Source: Xinfangfangia pollutisoli
GTDB taxonomy: Bacteria; Pseudomonadota; Alphaproteobacteria; Rhodobacterales; Rhodobacteraceae
Assembly (NCBI RefSeq): GCF_020179405.1
Contig: NZ_JAICBZ010000006.1
Location: 28,891 to 92,890 of the forward strand
DNA: 64,000 bases
Direction of reading: 5' to 3'
Positions within the stretch are counted from its first letter, which is position 1, and each line of letters opens with the position of its first letter. The notes beneath the pieces were generated by a model. That model had not been told where the DNA came from. It ran no database searches and worked only from the letters and a program-made list of their open reading frames with translations. Positions 55,993-64,000 of this stretch are shown here, piece after piece. A program made the position numbers and the translations under genes.

Positions 55993-56955
55993 ATGACCAT
56001 CAAGACCCTGCTTGCCACGGCGGCAATGGCCCTGGCGCTGGCCAGCGGCGCGGCCCATGCCGAGGGCAAGGTGATCGGCTTTTCGCAGATCGGCTCGGAA
56101 TCGGGCTGGCGCGCGGCTGAAACCACGGTGACCAAGTCGCAGGCCGAAGAACGCGGCTATCAGCTGCAATTCTCGGATGCCCAGCAGAAGCAGGAAAACC
56201 AGATCGCCGCGATCCGGTCCTTCATCGCCCAGGGCGTCGATGCGATCCTGGTGGCGCCCGTGGTGGCCACCGGCTGGGATGCCGTGCTGCAGGAAGCGGC
56301 CGAGGCCGAGATTCCGGTCGTGCTGCTGGACCGGATGGTCGACAGCGACCCCTCGCTGTACCTGACCGCCGTGGGGTCCAACCTGGTGCATGAGGGCGAG
56401 GTTGCGGGCCAATGGCTGGCCGCGACCGTGGGCGACAAGGACTGCCGCATCGTCGAATTGCAGGGCACGACCGGGTCTTCCCCGGCGATCGACCGCAAGA
56501 AGGGCTTCGAGGCCGGGATTGCCGGGCATGACAATCTGAAGATCGTGCAAAGCCAGACCGGCGATTTCACCCGTTCGCTGGGCAAGGAAGTGATGGAGAC
56601 CTTCCTGCAGTCCGAAAACGGCGGCAAGGACATCTGCGCGCTTTACGCCCATAATGACGACATGGCGGTCGGTGCGATCCAGGCGATCAAGGAAGCCGGG
56701 CTGAAGCCGGGGACCGATATTCTGGTCGTGTCGATCGACGCGGTGCCCGATATCTTCAAGGCCATGTCGGAAGGCGAGGCCAATGCCACGGTGGAACTGA
56801 CGCCGAACATGGCCGGGCCGGCCTTCGACGCGCTGGAAGCCTATTGGAAGGACGGCACGGTGCCGCCGAAATTCATCCAGACCGAGTCGAAGCTGTACAC
56901 TCAGGCCGACGATCCGGCCGGCGAGTATGAAAAGCGCAAGGATCTGGGCTACTGA
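55993..56955 (+). CDS. ytfQ: Sugar ABC transporter periplasmic binding protein (YtfQ/galactofuranose type)
   Basis: 320 residues. Sec signal peptide MTIKTLLATAAMALALASGAAHA-E. LacI-like binding fold with KVIGFSQIGSESGWRAAETTV, AIRSFIAQGVDAILVAPVVATGWD, VELQGTTGSSPAIDRKKGFEAG and YAHNDDMAVGAIQAIKEAG, the last two very characteristic of the YtfQ group. Followed by YtfR-, YtfT- and YjfF-type genes in the E. coli order. A hairpin after the stop probably keeps its mRNA more abundant than the rest. Confidence 0.9.
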   Translation: MTIKTLLATAAMALALASGAAHAEGKVIGFSQIGSESGWRAAETTVTKSQAEERGYQLQFSDAQQKQENQIAAIRSFIAQGVDAILVAPVVATGWDAVLQEAAEAEIPVVLLDRMVDSDPSLYLTAVGSNLVHEGEVAGQWLAATVGDKDCRIVELQGTTGSSPAIDRKKGFEAGIAGHDNLKIVQSQTGDFTRSLGKEVMETFLQSENGGKDICALYAHNDDMAVGAIQAIKEAGLKPGTDILVVSIDAVPDIFKAMSEGEANATVELTPNMAGPAFDALEAYWKDGTVPPKFIQTESKLYTQADDPAGEYEKRKDLGY

Positions 56956-56966
56956 TCCTTGAAAAG

Positions 56967-56993
56967 GGCCGGCCCCGCCTTTGGGGGCCGGCC
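56967..56993 (+). promoter_or_regulatory. Intercistronic hairpin after ytfQ
   Basis: A perfect 10-bp stem GGCCGGCCCC / GGGGCCGGCC with a GCCTTTG loop and no U-tract lies between the binding-protein stop and the ATPase start. It is a likely 3' stabiliser or partial terminator, as at the other SBP-permease junction. Confidence 0.6.
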
Positions 56994-57017
56994 GCAGCTG
57001 CAGTTGGAAGAGGGGCC

Positions 57018-58547
57018 ATGCTGCTTTCGATCCGGTCCTTGACCAAGGTCTTTCCCGGCACGCGCGCTCTGGACGGGGTGGATTTCGACCTGCGCGCGGG
57101 CGAGGTGCATGCGCTTCTGGGCGAAAACGGCGCCGGCAAGTCGACGCTGATCAAATGCCTGACCGGCGCCTATGCGCGCGATGGCGGCACGATCGCGCTG
57201 GACGGGCAGGACATCGACCCGCGCTCCACCGGCGAGGCGCAGGAACTGGGGATCGGCACGGTCTATCAGGAGGTGAACCTTCTGCCCAACCTGACCGTGG
57301 CGCAGAACCTGCTGTTCGGGCGCGAGCCGCGGCGGTTTGGCCTGATCGACGCCCGCGCCATGCGGGCCGAGGCGCGGCGGATGCTGGCGGGCTATGGGCT
57401 GGATCTGAACGTCGACCGCGATCTGGGCACCTATTCTGTGGCGATCCAGCAGATCGTGGCGATTGCCCGCGCCGTGGCGCTGTCGGGCAAGGTCTTGATC
57501 CTGGACGAGCCCACGGCCAGCCTGGACGCCCGCGAAGTCGAGATGCTGTTCGGCGTGGTGCGCGACCTGCGCGCGCGGGGGCTGGGCATCATCTTCGTGT
57601 CGCATTTCCTGAATCAGGTCTTCGATCTGTGCGACCGGGTGACGGTGCTGCGCAACGGCCAGCACATCGTCACCACCGAAATCGCCGCGCTGGACCGCAT
57701 GGCGCTGATCGAACACATGCTCGGCCGCAGCCTGCAGGACGAGGTGCTGCATGCCCGCCCGCCCGCGCGCCGCGCGCCCGACCCGATGCTGCATTTCCAT
57801 GGGCTTAGCCGGCAGGGCGTGGTTGCGCCCTTCGACCTGACCGTGGGGCGTGGCGAGGTGGTGGGGCTGGCGGGCCTTCTGGGCTCGGGCCGCACCGAAA
57901 GCGCCGAGATGATCTTTGGCATCCGCCCCGCGCAGACCGGCACGGCACAGGACGAGACGGGGCCCATCGCGCTGACCTCGCCCCGCCAGGCGATCGCGAA
58001 CGGCTTCGGCTTCGCGCCCGAAGACCGCAAGACCGCCGGTATCGTCGCCGATCTGTCGATCCGCGAGAATATCGTGCTGGGCCTGCAGGCGCAGCGCGGC
58101 TGGATGCGGCCGATCCCGCGCGCCGAACAGAACCGCATCGCCGACGAGTATATCCGCCGGCTGGATATCCGCACGTCGGGCCGCGAAAAGCGGATCGGTG
58201 ATCTGTCGGGCGGCAATCAGCAAAAGGCGGTGCTGGCGCGTTGGCTGGCGATGAACCCGCGCTTCCTGATCCTTGACGAGCCCACGCGCGGCATCGACGT
58301 GGGCGCACATGCCGAGATCCTGCATCTGATCCACCAACTGGTCGATCAGGGCATGTCGCTTCTGGTGATCTCCTCCGAACTGGACGAGCTGATCGCGGTG
58401 TCCGACCGGGTGATCGTCTTGCGCGACCGCTGCCATGTGGCGGAACTGGCGGGCGACGCGATCTCGGGCGAGGCGATCATGCGCGCGATTGCCGCCACCG
58501 ACGGCGCAGGCGACGCCGCCGTCCATTCGGGGGGGGAGGCGGCATGA
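57018..58547 (+). CDS. ytfR: Sugar ABC transporter ATPase (YtfR type, two cassettes)
   Basis: 509 residues. First cassette: GENGAGKSTLIKCLTGAY, YQEVNLLPNLTVAQNL, LDEPTASLD. Second, degenerate at its P-loop (GLLGSGRTESAEMIFG) with intact LSGGNQQKAVLARWL and LDEPTRGIDVGAHAEI. This is the usual Ara/Rbs/Ytf split. It overlaps ytfT by 4 nt. Drives import of the sugar bound by the YtfQ-like protein. Confidence 0.92.
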   Translation: MLLSIRSLTKVFPGTRALDGVDFDLRAGEVHALLGENGAGKSTLIKCLTGAYARDGGTIALDGQDIDPRSTGEAQELGIGTVYQEVNLLPNLTVAQNLLFGREPRRFGLIDARAMRAEARRMLAGYGLDLNVDRDLGTYSVAIQQIVAIARAVALSGKVLILDEPTASLDAREVEMLFGVVRDLRARGLGIIFVSHFLNQVFDLCDRVTVLRNGQHIVTTEIAALDRMALIEHMLGRSLQDEVLHARPPARRAPDPMLHFHGLSRQGVVAPFDLTVGRGEVVGLAGLLGSGRTESAEMIFGIRPAQTGTAQDETGPIALTSPRQAIANGFGFAPEDRKTAGIVADLSIRENIVLGLQAQRGWMRPIPRAEQNRIADEYIRRLDIRTSGREKRIGDLSGGNQQKAVLARWLAMNPRFLILDEPTRGIDVGAHAEILHLIHQLVDQGMSLLVISSELDELIAVSDRVIVLRDRCHVAELAGDAISGEAIMRAIAATDGAGDAAVHSGGEAA

Positions 58548-59575
58548 TCACGTTGAAACGCATCGCGCCGCAACTGGCGGTTCTGGCGGTGCTGGCCGCG
58601 GTGGTGACGGTGTTCTACCCGGATTTCCTGTCGATCTCGGTCAGCGACGGGCGGCTGGTCGGGCCGGTGATCGACATCCTGAAACGCTCGGCCCCGGTGG
58701 CGCTGCTGGCCATCGGTATGACGCTGGTCATCGCCACCCGCGGCATCGACCTGTCGGTGGGCGCGACCATGGCGATCTGCGGCGCGATTGCCGCCTGGGC
58801 GGTGGGCGCGGGCCATGGCATCGCGGCGGCCGTCGGCATGGCGCTGGCCGCAGGCGCGGTGGCGGGGTTCTGGAATGGCGCGCTGGTGGCAGTGGTGGGG
58901 GTGCAACCCTTTGTCGCCACGCTGATCCTGATGACCATGGGCCGCGGCGTGGCCCAGCTGATCACCGAGGGCCGGATCCTGACCTTCACCGATCCGGGCT
59001 TTGCCTTCATCGGTTCGGGCTCGGTTCTGGGTCTGCCGGTGCCGACCTGGATCTGGCTGGCGGTGCTTTTGGGCACGGCGCTTCTGGTGCGCCGCACCGC
59101 GCTGGGCCTGCTGATCGAGGCGGTGGGCATCAACCGCCGCGCCTCGGCGCTGGCGGGGGTGAATGCGACCGTGCTGCTGATCGCGGTCTATGTGGCGGTG
59201 GGCTTGTGCGCGGCGCTGGCCGGGCTGATCGTCACCGCCGATATCCGCGGGGCGGATGCCAACAATGCCGGGCTGTGGCTGGAACTGGATGCGATCCTCG
59301 CCGTGGTGATCGGCGGCAATTCCCTGCTGGGCGGGCGGTTTTCGCTGCTGGCCTCGGTCATCGGGGCGCTGATCATCCAGACCATCACCGTGGGCATCCG
59401 GCTGGCCGGCTTTCCGGCGGAGTACAATCTGGTGATCAAGGCGGTGCTGGTGGTGGTGATCCTGGTGCTGCAATCGCCGCGGATCGCGGCCGAGATCCGG
59501 TTCTGGCAGGCCGAAATGGCGCGGCGCCGTGCCGCCCCCGGCCTGACCGCGACGAAGAAGGAGGCGGCGAAATGA
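58544..59575 (+). CDS. ytfT: Sugar ABC transporter permease (YtfT type)
   Basis: 343 residues with 8-10 hydrophobic spans. Motifs of the ribose/galactofuranose permeases: IGMTLVIATRGIDLSVGATMAI, FVATLILMTMGRG and AILAVVIGGNSLLGGRFSLLASVIGA. Starts in the ytfR stop and ends inside the yjfF start (ATGA). C-terminal tail RRRAAPGLTATKKEAAK is basic and cytoplasmic. Confidence 0.92.
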   Translation: MITLKRIAPQLAVLAVLAAVVTVFYPDFLSISVSDGRLVGPVIDILKRSAPVALLAIGMTLVIATRGIDLSVGATMAICGAIAAWAVGAGHGIAAAVGMALAAGAVAGFWNGALVAVVGVQPFVATLILMTMGRGVAQLITEGRILTFTDPGFAFIGSGSVLGLPVPTWIWLAVLLGTALLVRRTALGLLIEAVGINRRASALAGVNATVLLIAVYVAVGLCAALAGLIVTADIRGADANNAGLWLELDAILAVVIGGNSLLGGRFSLLASVIGALIIQTITVGIRLAGFPAEYNLVIKAVLVVVILVLQSPRIAAEIRFWQAEMARRRAAPGLTATKKEAAK

Positions 59576-60546
59576 ACATCCGGGCCCTGCCGCTTTACGT
59601 CACGATCGGGATCTTCCTGCTGGGCTGGTTCGTCTGCTGGCTGCAGTTTCCGAACATGCTGTCGACCCGGGTGATCGGCAACCTTTTGACCGACAATGCC
59701 TATCTGGGCATCGTGGCGGTCGGGATGACGGTGGTGATCCTGTCGGGCGGGATCGACCTGTCGGTCGGATCGGTCATCGCCTTCACCGGCGTCTTCATCG
59801 CGGTGATGCTGCGCGACACGGGCCTGCACCCGCTGCCGGTCTTTGCCCTGGCGCTGGCTCTGGCCACCGGCTTTGGCGCCGCCATGGGCTGGCTGATCGA
59901 CCGGCTGGCCATGCCCGCCTTCATCGTCACCCTGGCCGGCATGTTCCTGGCGCGCGGCGCGGCCTATCTACTGTCGATCGAATCCGTGCCGATCCAGCAT
60001 CCTTTCTATGAAACGCTGCAAAAGGCCTATTGGCTGATGCCCGGCAAGGGGCGGCTGACGCTGATCGGCGTTCTGATGCTGGCCACGGTCGCCCTGGGCA
60101 TGGTGCTGGTGCATCGCACCCGCTTTGGCGCCTCGGTCTTCGCGCTGGGCGGGGGCGAGCAGACGGCGCGGCTGATGGGGGTGCGGCAGGGGCGGACCAT
60201 GGTGCTGGTCTATGCGTTTTCCGGGCTGATGGCGGGCCTGTCGGGCATCGTCTTCTCGATCTATACCGGGTCGGGCTATTCGCTGGCCACGGTGGGCACC
60301 GAGCTGACGGCGATTGCCGCGGTGGTGATCGGCGGCACGCTGCTGACCGGGGGGGCGGGCTATGTCTTCGGCACGCTGGTGGGCGTGCTGACCATGGGGC
60401 TGATCCAGACCTATATCGTCTTCGACGGATCGCTGTCGTCCTGGTGGACCAAGATCGTGATCGGCCTTCTGCTTTTGGCCTTCATCCTGCTGCAGAAGGG
60501 GCTGCTGAAACTGTCGGAAACCCGGCTGGCGCGCCAGCCGGTGTAA
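59572..60546 (+). CDS. yjfF: Sugar ABC transporter permease (YjfF type)
   Basis: 324 residues from ATG 59572 in the ATGA overlap. GMTVVILSGGIDLSVGSVIAF, FIVTLAGMFLARGAAYLLS and VVIGGTLLTGGAGYVFGTLVG mark the second permease of the Ytf system, which heterodimerises with YtfT. It ends 12 nt from the converging GNAT gene. Confidence 0.92.
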   Translation: MNIRALPLYVTIGIFLLGWFVCWLQFPNMLSTRVIGNLLTDNAYLGIVAVGMTVVILSGGIDLSVGSVIAFTGVFIAVMLRDTGLHPLPVFALALALATGFGAAMGWLIDRLAMPAFIVTLAGMFLARGAAYLLSIESVPIQHPFYETLQKAYWLMPGKGRLTLIGVLMLATVALGMVLVHRTRFGASVFALGGGEQTARLMGVRQGRTMVLVYAFSGLMAGLSGIVFSIYTGSGYSLATVGTELTAIAAVVIGGTLLTGGAGYVFGTLVGVLTMGLIQTYIVFDGSLSSWWTKIVIGLLLLAFILLQKGLLKLSETRLARQPV

Positions 60547-60558
60547 CCGCCCGCCCGC

Positions 60559-61275
60559 TTAGCCCAGCGCCGGATCGGCGCCCGGGCGCACAAGCCGGGT
60601 CAGATCCGACAGGCTTTCGCGCTGCCGGCCTTCGGCATCGAAATTCGCCGGCGCCAGCCAGGCGCCGAAGGCCTCGGCCAGGGCCGGATATTCGCTGTCG
60701 ATCGCGGCAAACCAGGCCGTGTCGCGGTTGCGGCCCTTGACGATGGTATGCTGGCGGAAGGTGCCCTCATAAGACAGGCCCAACCGCTGCGCCGCCCGTC
60801 GCGAGGCCAGGTTCAGCGCATTGCATTTCCATTCATAGCGCCGATAGCCGGCGCGGAAGGCCCAATCCATCATCAGCCACATCGCCTCGGTCGCGGCGGG
60901 GCTGCGCTGCAACTCGGGCGCGATGCAGATATGGCCGACCTCGATCGAGCCCACCGCCGGGTCGATGCGCAGATAGCTGGCAATCCCGCCGCAATGGCCG
61001 GTGGCGCGGTCGCGCAGCACGAAAAAACGCGGGTCCGCGCCGTCTTCGCGTTCCTTTGCCCAGCGGTGATAGGCCCCGGCCGAGACGAAGGGCCCATAGG
61101 GCATGTAATCCCACAGCGCATCATGGCCGGAAAAGGCGCGGAACAGATCGGCGGCATGCAGATCGGCCTGCAAGGGCTCCAGCCGAACGAAACGCCCCTC
61201 CATCGCCGCGTGATCAGGCCGCGGCGGCGCCTGCCAGCCGGTGACCGGCTGCCCCAGCCTTGCTTGGTCTTCCAT
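60559..61275 (-). CDS. GNAT-family N-acetyltransferase (RimJ/RimL-type)
   Basis: 238 residues from ATG 61275 (AAGGGGG upstream); earlier starts 61299 and 61305 lack an RBS. Matches the ribosomal-protein-alanine-acetyltransferase group: GRFVRLEPLQADLHAADLF, FVLRDRATGHCGGIASYLRI, SIEVGHICIAPELQRSPAATEAMWLMMDWAF (acetyl-CoA pocket) and CNALNLASRRAAQRLGLSYEGTFRQHTIVKGRNRDTAWFAA. Acetylates an unknown amine; homologues in proteobacteria are often linked to antibiotic or toxin detoxification. Confidence 0.88.
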   Translation of the reverse strand: MEDQARLGQPVTGWQAPPRPDHAAMEGRFVRLEPLQADLHAADLFRAFSGHDALWDYMPYGPFVSAGAYHRWAKEREDGADPRFFVLRDRATGHCGGIASYLRIDPAVGSIEVGHICIAPELQRSPAATEAMWLMMDWAFRAGYRRYEWKCNALNLASRRAAQRLGLSYEGTFRQHTIVKGRNRDTAWFAAIDSEYPALAEAFGAWLAPANFDAEGRQRESLSDLTRLVRPGADPALG

Positions 61276-61339
61276 ATCCGCCGCCCCCTTGCCGTCCATG
61301 GCCAAAGGCTATGCCGCGCCCGGCGGGGCTGCAAGCGGG

Positions 61340-62533
61340 CTAAAGGATCAGGCCCGAGGCGCCTTCGGCCCTGAGGCCGGGGAAGATCGCGCCTTCCAGC
61401 ACCGCGCGGTCCAGCCCATACAGGCCGGCCAGCGCATGGGCGGCCCAGGCGCGGATATCGGTGGTGGGCATCAGGTCGCGATCCTCGAACAGCGCACCTT
61501 CGCCCAGGCCCGGCCAGCTGCCCAGAACCTGCCCGCCCTTGATCGCCCCGCCCGCGGCGATCATCAGCCCGCCCGTGCCGTGATCGGTGCCCTGCGTGCC
61601 ATTCTCGCGCACGGTGCGGCCGAATTCGGTCATCGCCAGCACCGCGGTGCGGCCCCAGACCGGCGGACCCAGCTGGTCCTTCAGCCGCAAGAGCGCCTGT
61701 TGCAGCCGGTCAAGCGGGCGGGACAGCAGCTTCAGCTGGTCGCGATGCGTGTCCCACCCGGTCAGCGAAAAGGCGGCGATCCGGGTTTCGCCGCGCAGAT
61801 GGCGGGCCACGAAATCGACCAGCGGCGCCACGTCGCCCGCGAGCTTCGGCGCCGGGTTGGCCGCGGCCATCTCGGGCGCCTCGGCTTCTGCCGTCAGCGC
61901 CAGCGCATCGCCGATGGCCTCGCGAAACAGCGGGTCGTCATGCGCCACCGCCTCGATCAGCCGCCGGCCCTGCGGCGACAGCGCCAGCTTCTGTTCGGGC
62001 ACCCAGTTGCGCACCTCGGCCGCGCCCGACAGGACGCGCAATTCGTCCAGCCCGACCGCATAGGCCGTTTCGGCCGAGACGCCGGGCACCGCCTGCAGCA
62101 TCCGGTTCAGCCAGCCGTCGCGCAGCGCGCCCGGCGCCACATCGGCGCCGGTGCCGGCTTCCAGCATGTCCTGCCCGTCGAAATGGCTGCGCTTGTCGCG
62201 ATAGGGGGTGGAGCAGGCCTGAACGAAGGCCAGTTCGCCCGCCTGCCACAGCGGCAACAGCCCATCCAGCGCCGAATGCAGCTGCCAGAACCCATCGCCC
62301 AAGGCCAGCGCCGGCGCAGCCGAGAAGCGCGGGCGCAGCGCCTGGAACGCCGCCTCGCCGCGCGGTTGCAGCACGTCCAGCCCATCCATCGCGCCGCGCA
62401 GGATGATGACGACAAGGCGGTTCTCGCCCAAAGCCGGCGCGCCTTTGGCCAGGGTGACGGTCGACAGCAGCGGATGCGCCGCCGCCGAACAGGCCATCGC
62501 GGTCAGGCCGCGCAGAAGGCTTCGCCGGTCCAT
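61340..62533 (-). CDS. DUF1501 protein, Tat-exported
   Basis: 397 residues from ATG 62533 (AGGAG 9 nt upstream); the ATG 62542 overlapping the previous stop is a possible alternative. The Tat signal has DRRSLLRGLTAMACSAAAHPLLS. DUF1501 features are clear: NRLVVIILRGAMDGLDVLQP, SHFDGQDMLEAGTG, GWDTHRDQ, AVLAMTEFGRTVRENGTQGTDHGTGG. It belongs to the sulfatase/alkaline phosphatase-like fold of unknown function. Almost always paired with DUF1800, as here, where the two genes are 5 nt apart. Confidence 0.88.
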   Translation of the reverse strand: MDRRSLLRGLTAMACSAAAHPLLSTVTLAKGAPALGENRLVVIILRGAMDGLDVLQPRGEAAFQALRPRFSAAPALALGDGFWQLHSALDGLLPLWQAGELAFVQACSTPYRDKRSHFDGQDMLEAGTGADVAPGALRDGWLNRMLQAVPGVSAETAYAVGLDELRVLSGAAEVRNWVPEQKLALSPQGRRLIEAVAHDDPLFREAIGDALALTAEAEAPEMAAANPAPKLAGDVAPLVDFVARHLRGETRIAAFSLTGWDTHRDQLKLLSRPLDRLQQALLRLKDQLGPPVWGRTAVLAMTEFGRTVRENGTQGTDHGTGGLMIAAGGAIKGGQVLGSWPGLGEGALFEDRDLMPTTDIRAWAAHALAGLYGLDRAVLEGAIFPGLRAEGASGLIL

Positions 62534-62538
62534 CGCTG

Positions 62539-63912
62539 TCATCTCCTGTTGAAGGCGGGGCTGGCCAGCACCAGCGCAATCGCCTCGCGCCGGCTTTCCG
62601 AGCGGCTGACGGCCAGGCGCAACGCGGCATCGGCGCGGCTGCCCAGGGCCTGGATGGCAAATTCGCGCGGGTCGGGCAGTTCGGCCAACATGCGTTGCGG
62701 CACGGCAAGCGCCCAGTCGATCCGCGCCGCCATGCCATGCGGCGTGATCCAGGCCGCGGCCGCTTCGGGCCAGCCATCGGGGCCGGGGGCCCGTTGCCAG
62801 TCCTGCCCCATGCGCTTCAGCCGCCCCATCAGCTGGCCGCCGAAGGGCTTGGTCTCCATCCCATGGATCTGATCGGCCGGAACGCCCAAAGCGCGCATTG
62901 CGGCCACAAGGAAATCAAAGGGTTGCCGCGCCTTGCCCGGCTCGGCCGCCCGCGCGGCGCGATGGCTGGTCAAGACCAGCGTCACCGCGGACAGATCGCC
63001 GCCGCTGCGCAGCCATTCCGCTTCAAGTGCCGCGACCAGCGCCGGCTCGGGGTCGTCCGAGACGAAATGCACCGCCAGTTTGCGCGCCAGATGGCGGGCG
63101 GTTTCCGGCCGGACCGACAGGTCCTGTAGCGCCTGCAGGATCGGCGCCGTGCCCCGGCCATCATAGGCGGTGCCCAGGATCGTATCGGCACCCGGCTCGA
63201 CCCGGCTCGGATCGAAGACAAAGCCGCCGCGCTCGGGCACCACGGTCAGCCCGGTCAGAAGCTGCGCGGTTTCGCGCACGTCCTGCTGGGTATAGCCCGC
63301 ATCGACCCCCAGCGTGTGCAGTTCCAGAAGCTCGCGCGCCAGGTTTTCGTTCAGCCCCTCGCCCCGCTTCGCGCCCCGCCGCGAGGTCGGGCCGACCGAG
63401 GCGGACTGGTCCAGATAGATCAGCATCGCCGGATGCAGCGTCACCGCCTGCAGCAGGGTGGCGAAGCGCCCGGACAGATAGGGGCGGATCGCCTCTTCCA
63501 CCAGGGCGGAGGCCCAGGCGAGTTGGGTCTGGTTGCGGGAGGTGGTGGTGAAATGGTCGGCCCAGAAGGCGACCATGCGTTCGCGGAAGGGCGTGGCCGA
63601 GCCGACGGCGCGGGCGAAACTGGCGCGGGCGGCCTGGGTATAAAGCGCGCGATTGCCGTCATGGGCGGCGGCAAGGGCGGCATCGGCCTGCGCCATCGCC
63701 GTTGCGTCGCCCGCGGCGGCCTGACCTGCCGCCCGTGCTTCGCGGATCTGTTTCAGGTTTTGCAGCACCTCGGCCGTGCCATGGGCGGGCCACAGCGCCG
63801 CGGCGGGATCGGGGCCGGCCAGGCAGGCGACCAGCGGCTCGGGCTCGACCGGGCCGATGGCGGGCAGGCCATAGCCAAAGCGGAAGGCGGCGATTTCGGT
63901 TCGGCTGGGCAT
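62539..63912 (-). CDS. DUF1800 protein
   Basis: 457 residues from ATG 63912 (MPSRTEIAAFRFGYGLP, a family-like N terminus); no strong RBS, and an upstream in-frame start adds 16 residues. DUF1800 features: AALWPAHGTAEVL, FRERMVAFWADHFTTTSRN, YLDQSASVGPTSRRGAKRGEGLNENLARELLELHTLG, YTQQDVRETAQLLTGL, DPSRVEPGADTILG. Function unknown; part of a DUF1800-DUF1501 pair. No signal peptide is clear. The start overlaps the end of the AraC frame. Confidence 0.88.
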   Translation of the reverse strand: MPSRTEIAAFRFGYGLPAIGPVEPEPLVACLAGPDPAAALWPAHGTAEVLQNLKQIREARAAGQAAAGDATAMAQADAALAAAHDGNRALYTQAARASFARAVGSATPFRERMVAFWADHFTTTSRNQTQLAWASALVEEAIRPYLSGRFATLLQAVTLHPAMLIYLDQSASVGPTSRRGAKRGEGLNENLARELLELHTLGVDAGYTQQDVRETAQLLTGLTVVPERGGFVFDPSRVEPGADTILGTAYDGRGTAPILQALQDLSVRPETARHLARKLAVHFVSDDPEPALVAALEAEWLRSGGDLSAVTLVLTSHRAARAAEPGKARQPFDFLVAAMRALGVPADQIHGMETKPFGGQLMGRLKRMGQDWQRAPGPDGWPEAAAAWITPHGMAARIDWALAVPQRMLAELPDPREFAIQALGSRADAALRLAVSRSESRREAIALVLASPAFNRR

Positions 63913-64000
63913 GGGCGGTCCGGTGGGTGAAGAAGCGGCTGAAATAGGCCGGGTCGTCAAAGCCGGTCAGATGCGCCACCTGCGCCACGCTGCTTTCGGT
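63659..64000 (-). CDS. AraC-family regulator, C-terminal part (5' end outside window), with odd tail
   Basis: The frame entering from the right edge reads SSVAQVAHLTGFDDPAYFSRFF, the second HTH of an AraC regulator. After about 35 residues the family match ends (THRTAHAQPNRN where an RTG-SP pattern is expected) and the frame continues for about 80 more residues, overlapping the DUF1800 gene in another frame, to a stop at 63659. The tail is Arg/Gly/Pro-rich like a shadow frame. Either a real long overlap, or a frameshift near 63925 ended the original gene. Confidence 0.55.
   Translation of the reverse strand, partial: TESSVAQVAHLTGFDDPAYFSRFFTHRTAHAQPNRNRRLPLWLWPARHRPGRARAAGRLPGRPRSRRGAVARPWHGRGAAKPETDPRSTGGRSGRRGRRNGDGAGRCRPCRRP

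Noticed and set aside
58435..59571. Extended N terminus for the YjfF permease frame
   Set aside because: The real start is the ATGA overlap at 59572; the upstream part is the shadow of ytfT in another frame.

Overview
The window is about 66-67% G+C. It shows dense alphaproteobacterial gene organisation: ATGA start/stop overlaps, Rhodobacterales-style LysR, AraC and IclR regulators, and pabB-pabC, carB and aspS in familiar forms. The best guess is a member of the Rhodobacteraceae/Paracoccaceae. This is inferred from protein style only; there is no rRNA or tRNA marker. I see no insertion sequence, integrase, CRISPR array or tRNA.

Region 1 (0.5-20.6 kb) is an aromatic-compound and lignin-monomer catabolic block. 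It starts with a two-component flavin monooxygenase (HpaB-type oxygenase, a stand-alone FAD-synthetase domain, HpaC-type flavin reductase) facing an IclR regulator. Two LysR genes follow, then catB-catC-catA (catechol ortho-cleavage), with BenM/CatM-like operator sequence between catR and catB. Next come a LysR-controlled two-gene operon (PanE-like reductase plus a ThDP enzyme), pobA facing an AraC/PobR regulator, pcaD (enol-lactonase), and a minus-strand operon of two vanillin-dehydrogenase-type aldehyde dehydrogenases around a coniferyl-alcohol-dehydrogenase-like SDR, facing an AraC regulator. The catechol branch is nearly complete to 3-oxoadipate (CatA, CatB, CatC, PcaD). The protocatechuate branch is represented only by PobA.

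Region 2 (20.7-32.5 kb) has a lone MetF-like protein. It then has a long minus-strand operon: peptide-type ABC transporter (SBP, two permeases, fused double ATPase), FAD amine/amino-acid oxidase, M20 amidohydrolase and a Cds1-like PLP cysteine desulfhydrase. Facing it are a VOC protein and an AsnC/Lrp regulator resembling the cysteine-responsive DecR type. Together they look like uptake and breakdown of an N-acylated or conjugated (possibly cysteine-derived) amino acid.

Region 3 (32.6-44.4 kb) holds a FUSC-like membrane protein, an FMN alpha-hydroxy-acid dehydrogenase, and a compact cluster built around two divergent arginase-fold paralogues. Both paralogues have Cys where the metal-binding His of the GGDH motif should be. 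A second peptide-type ABC transporter, an amidase-signature hydrolase and a LuxR regulator follow. This is the best candidate here for an undescribed catabolic system.

Region 4 (45-64 kb) is mostly housekeeping: carB, a sulfotransferase, pabB-pabC, a Tat-exported beta-carbonic anhydrase, aspS, a DUF1993 protein, a GbpR-type LysR facing a ytfQ-ytfR-ytfT-yjfF-like sugar ABC operon, a GNAT acetyltransferase, a DUF1800-DUF1501 pair and the end of an AraC regulator. The aspS gene stands out: it carries an extra segment of roughly 90 codons, with codon usage unlike its surroundings, inside the GAD domain.
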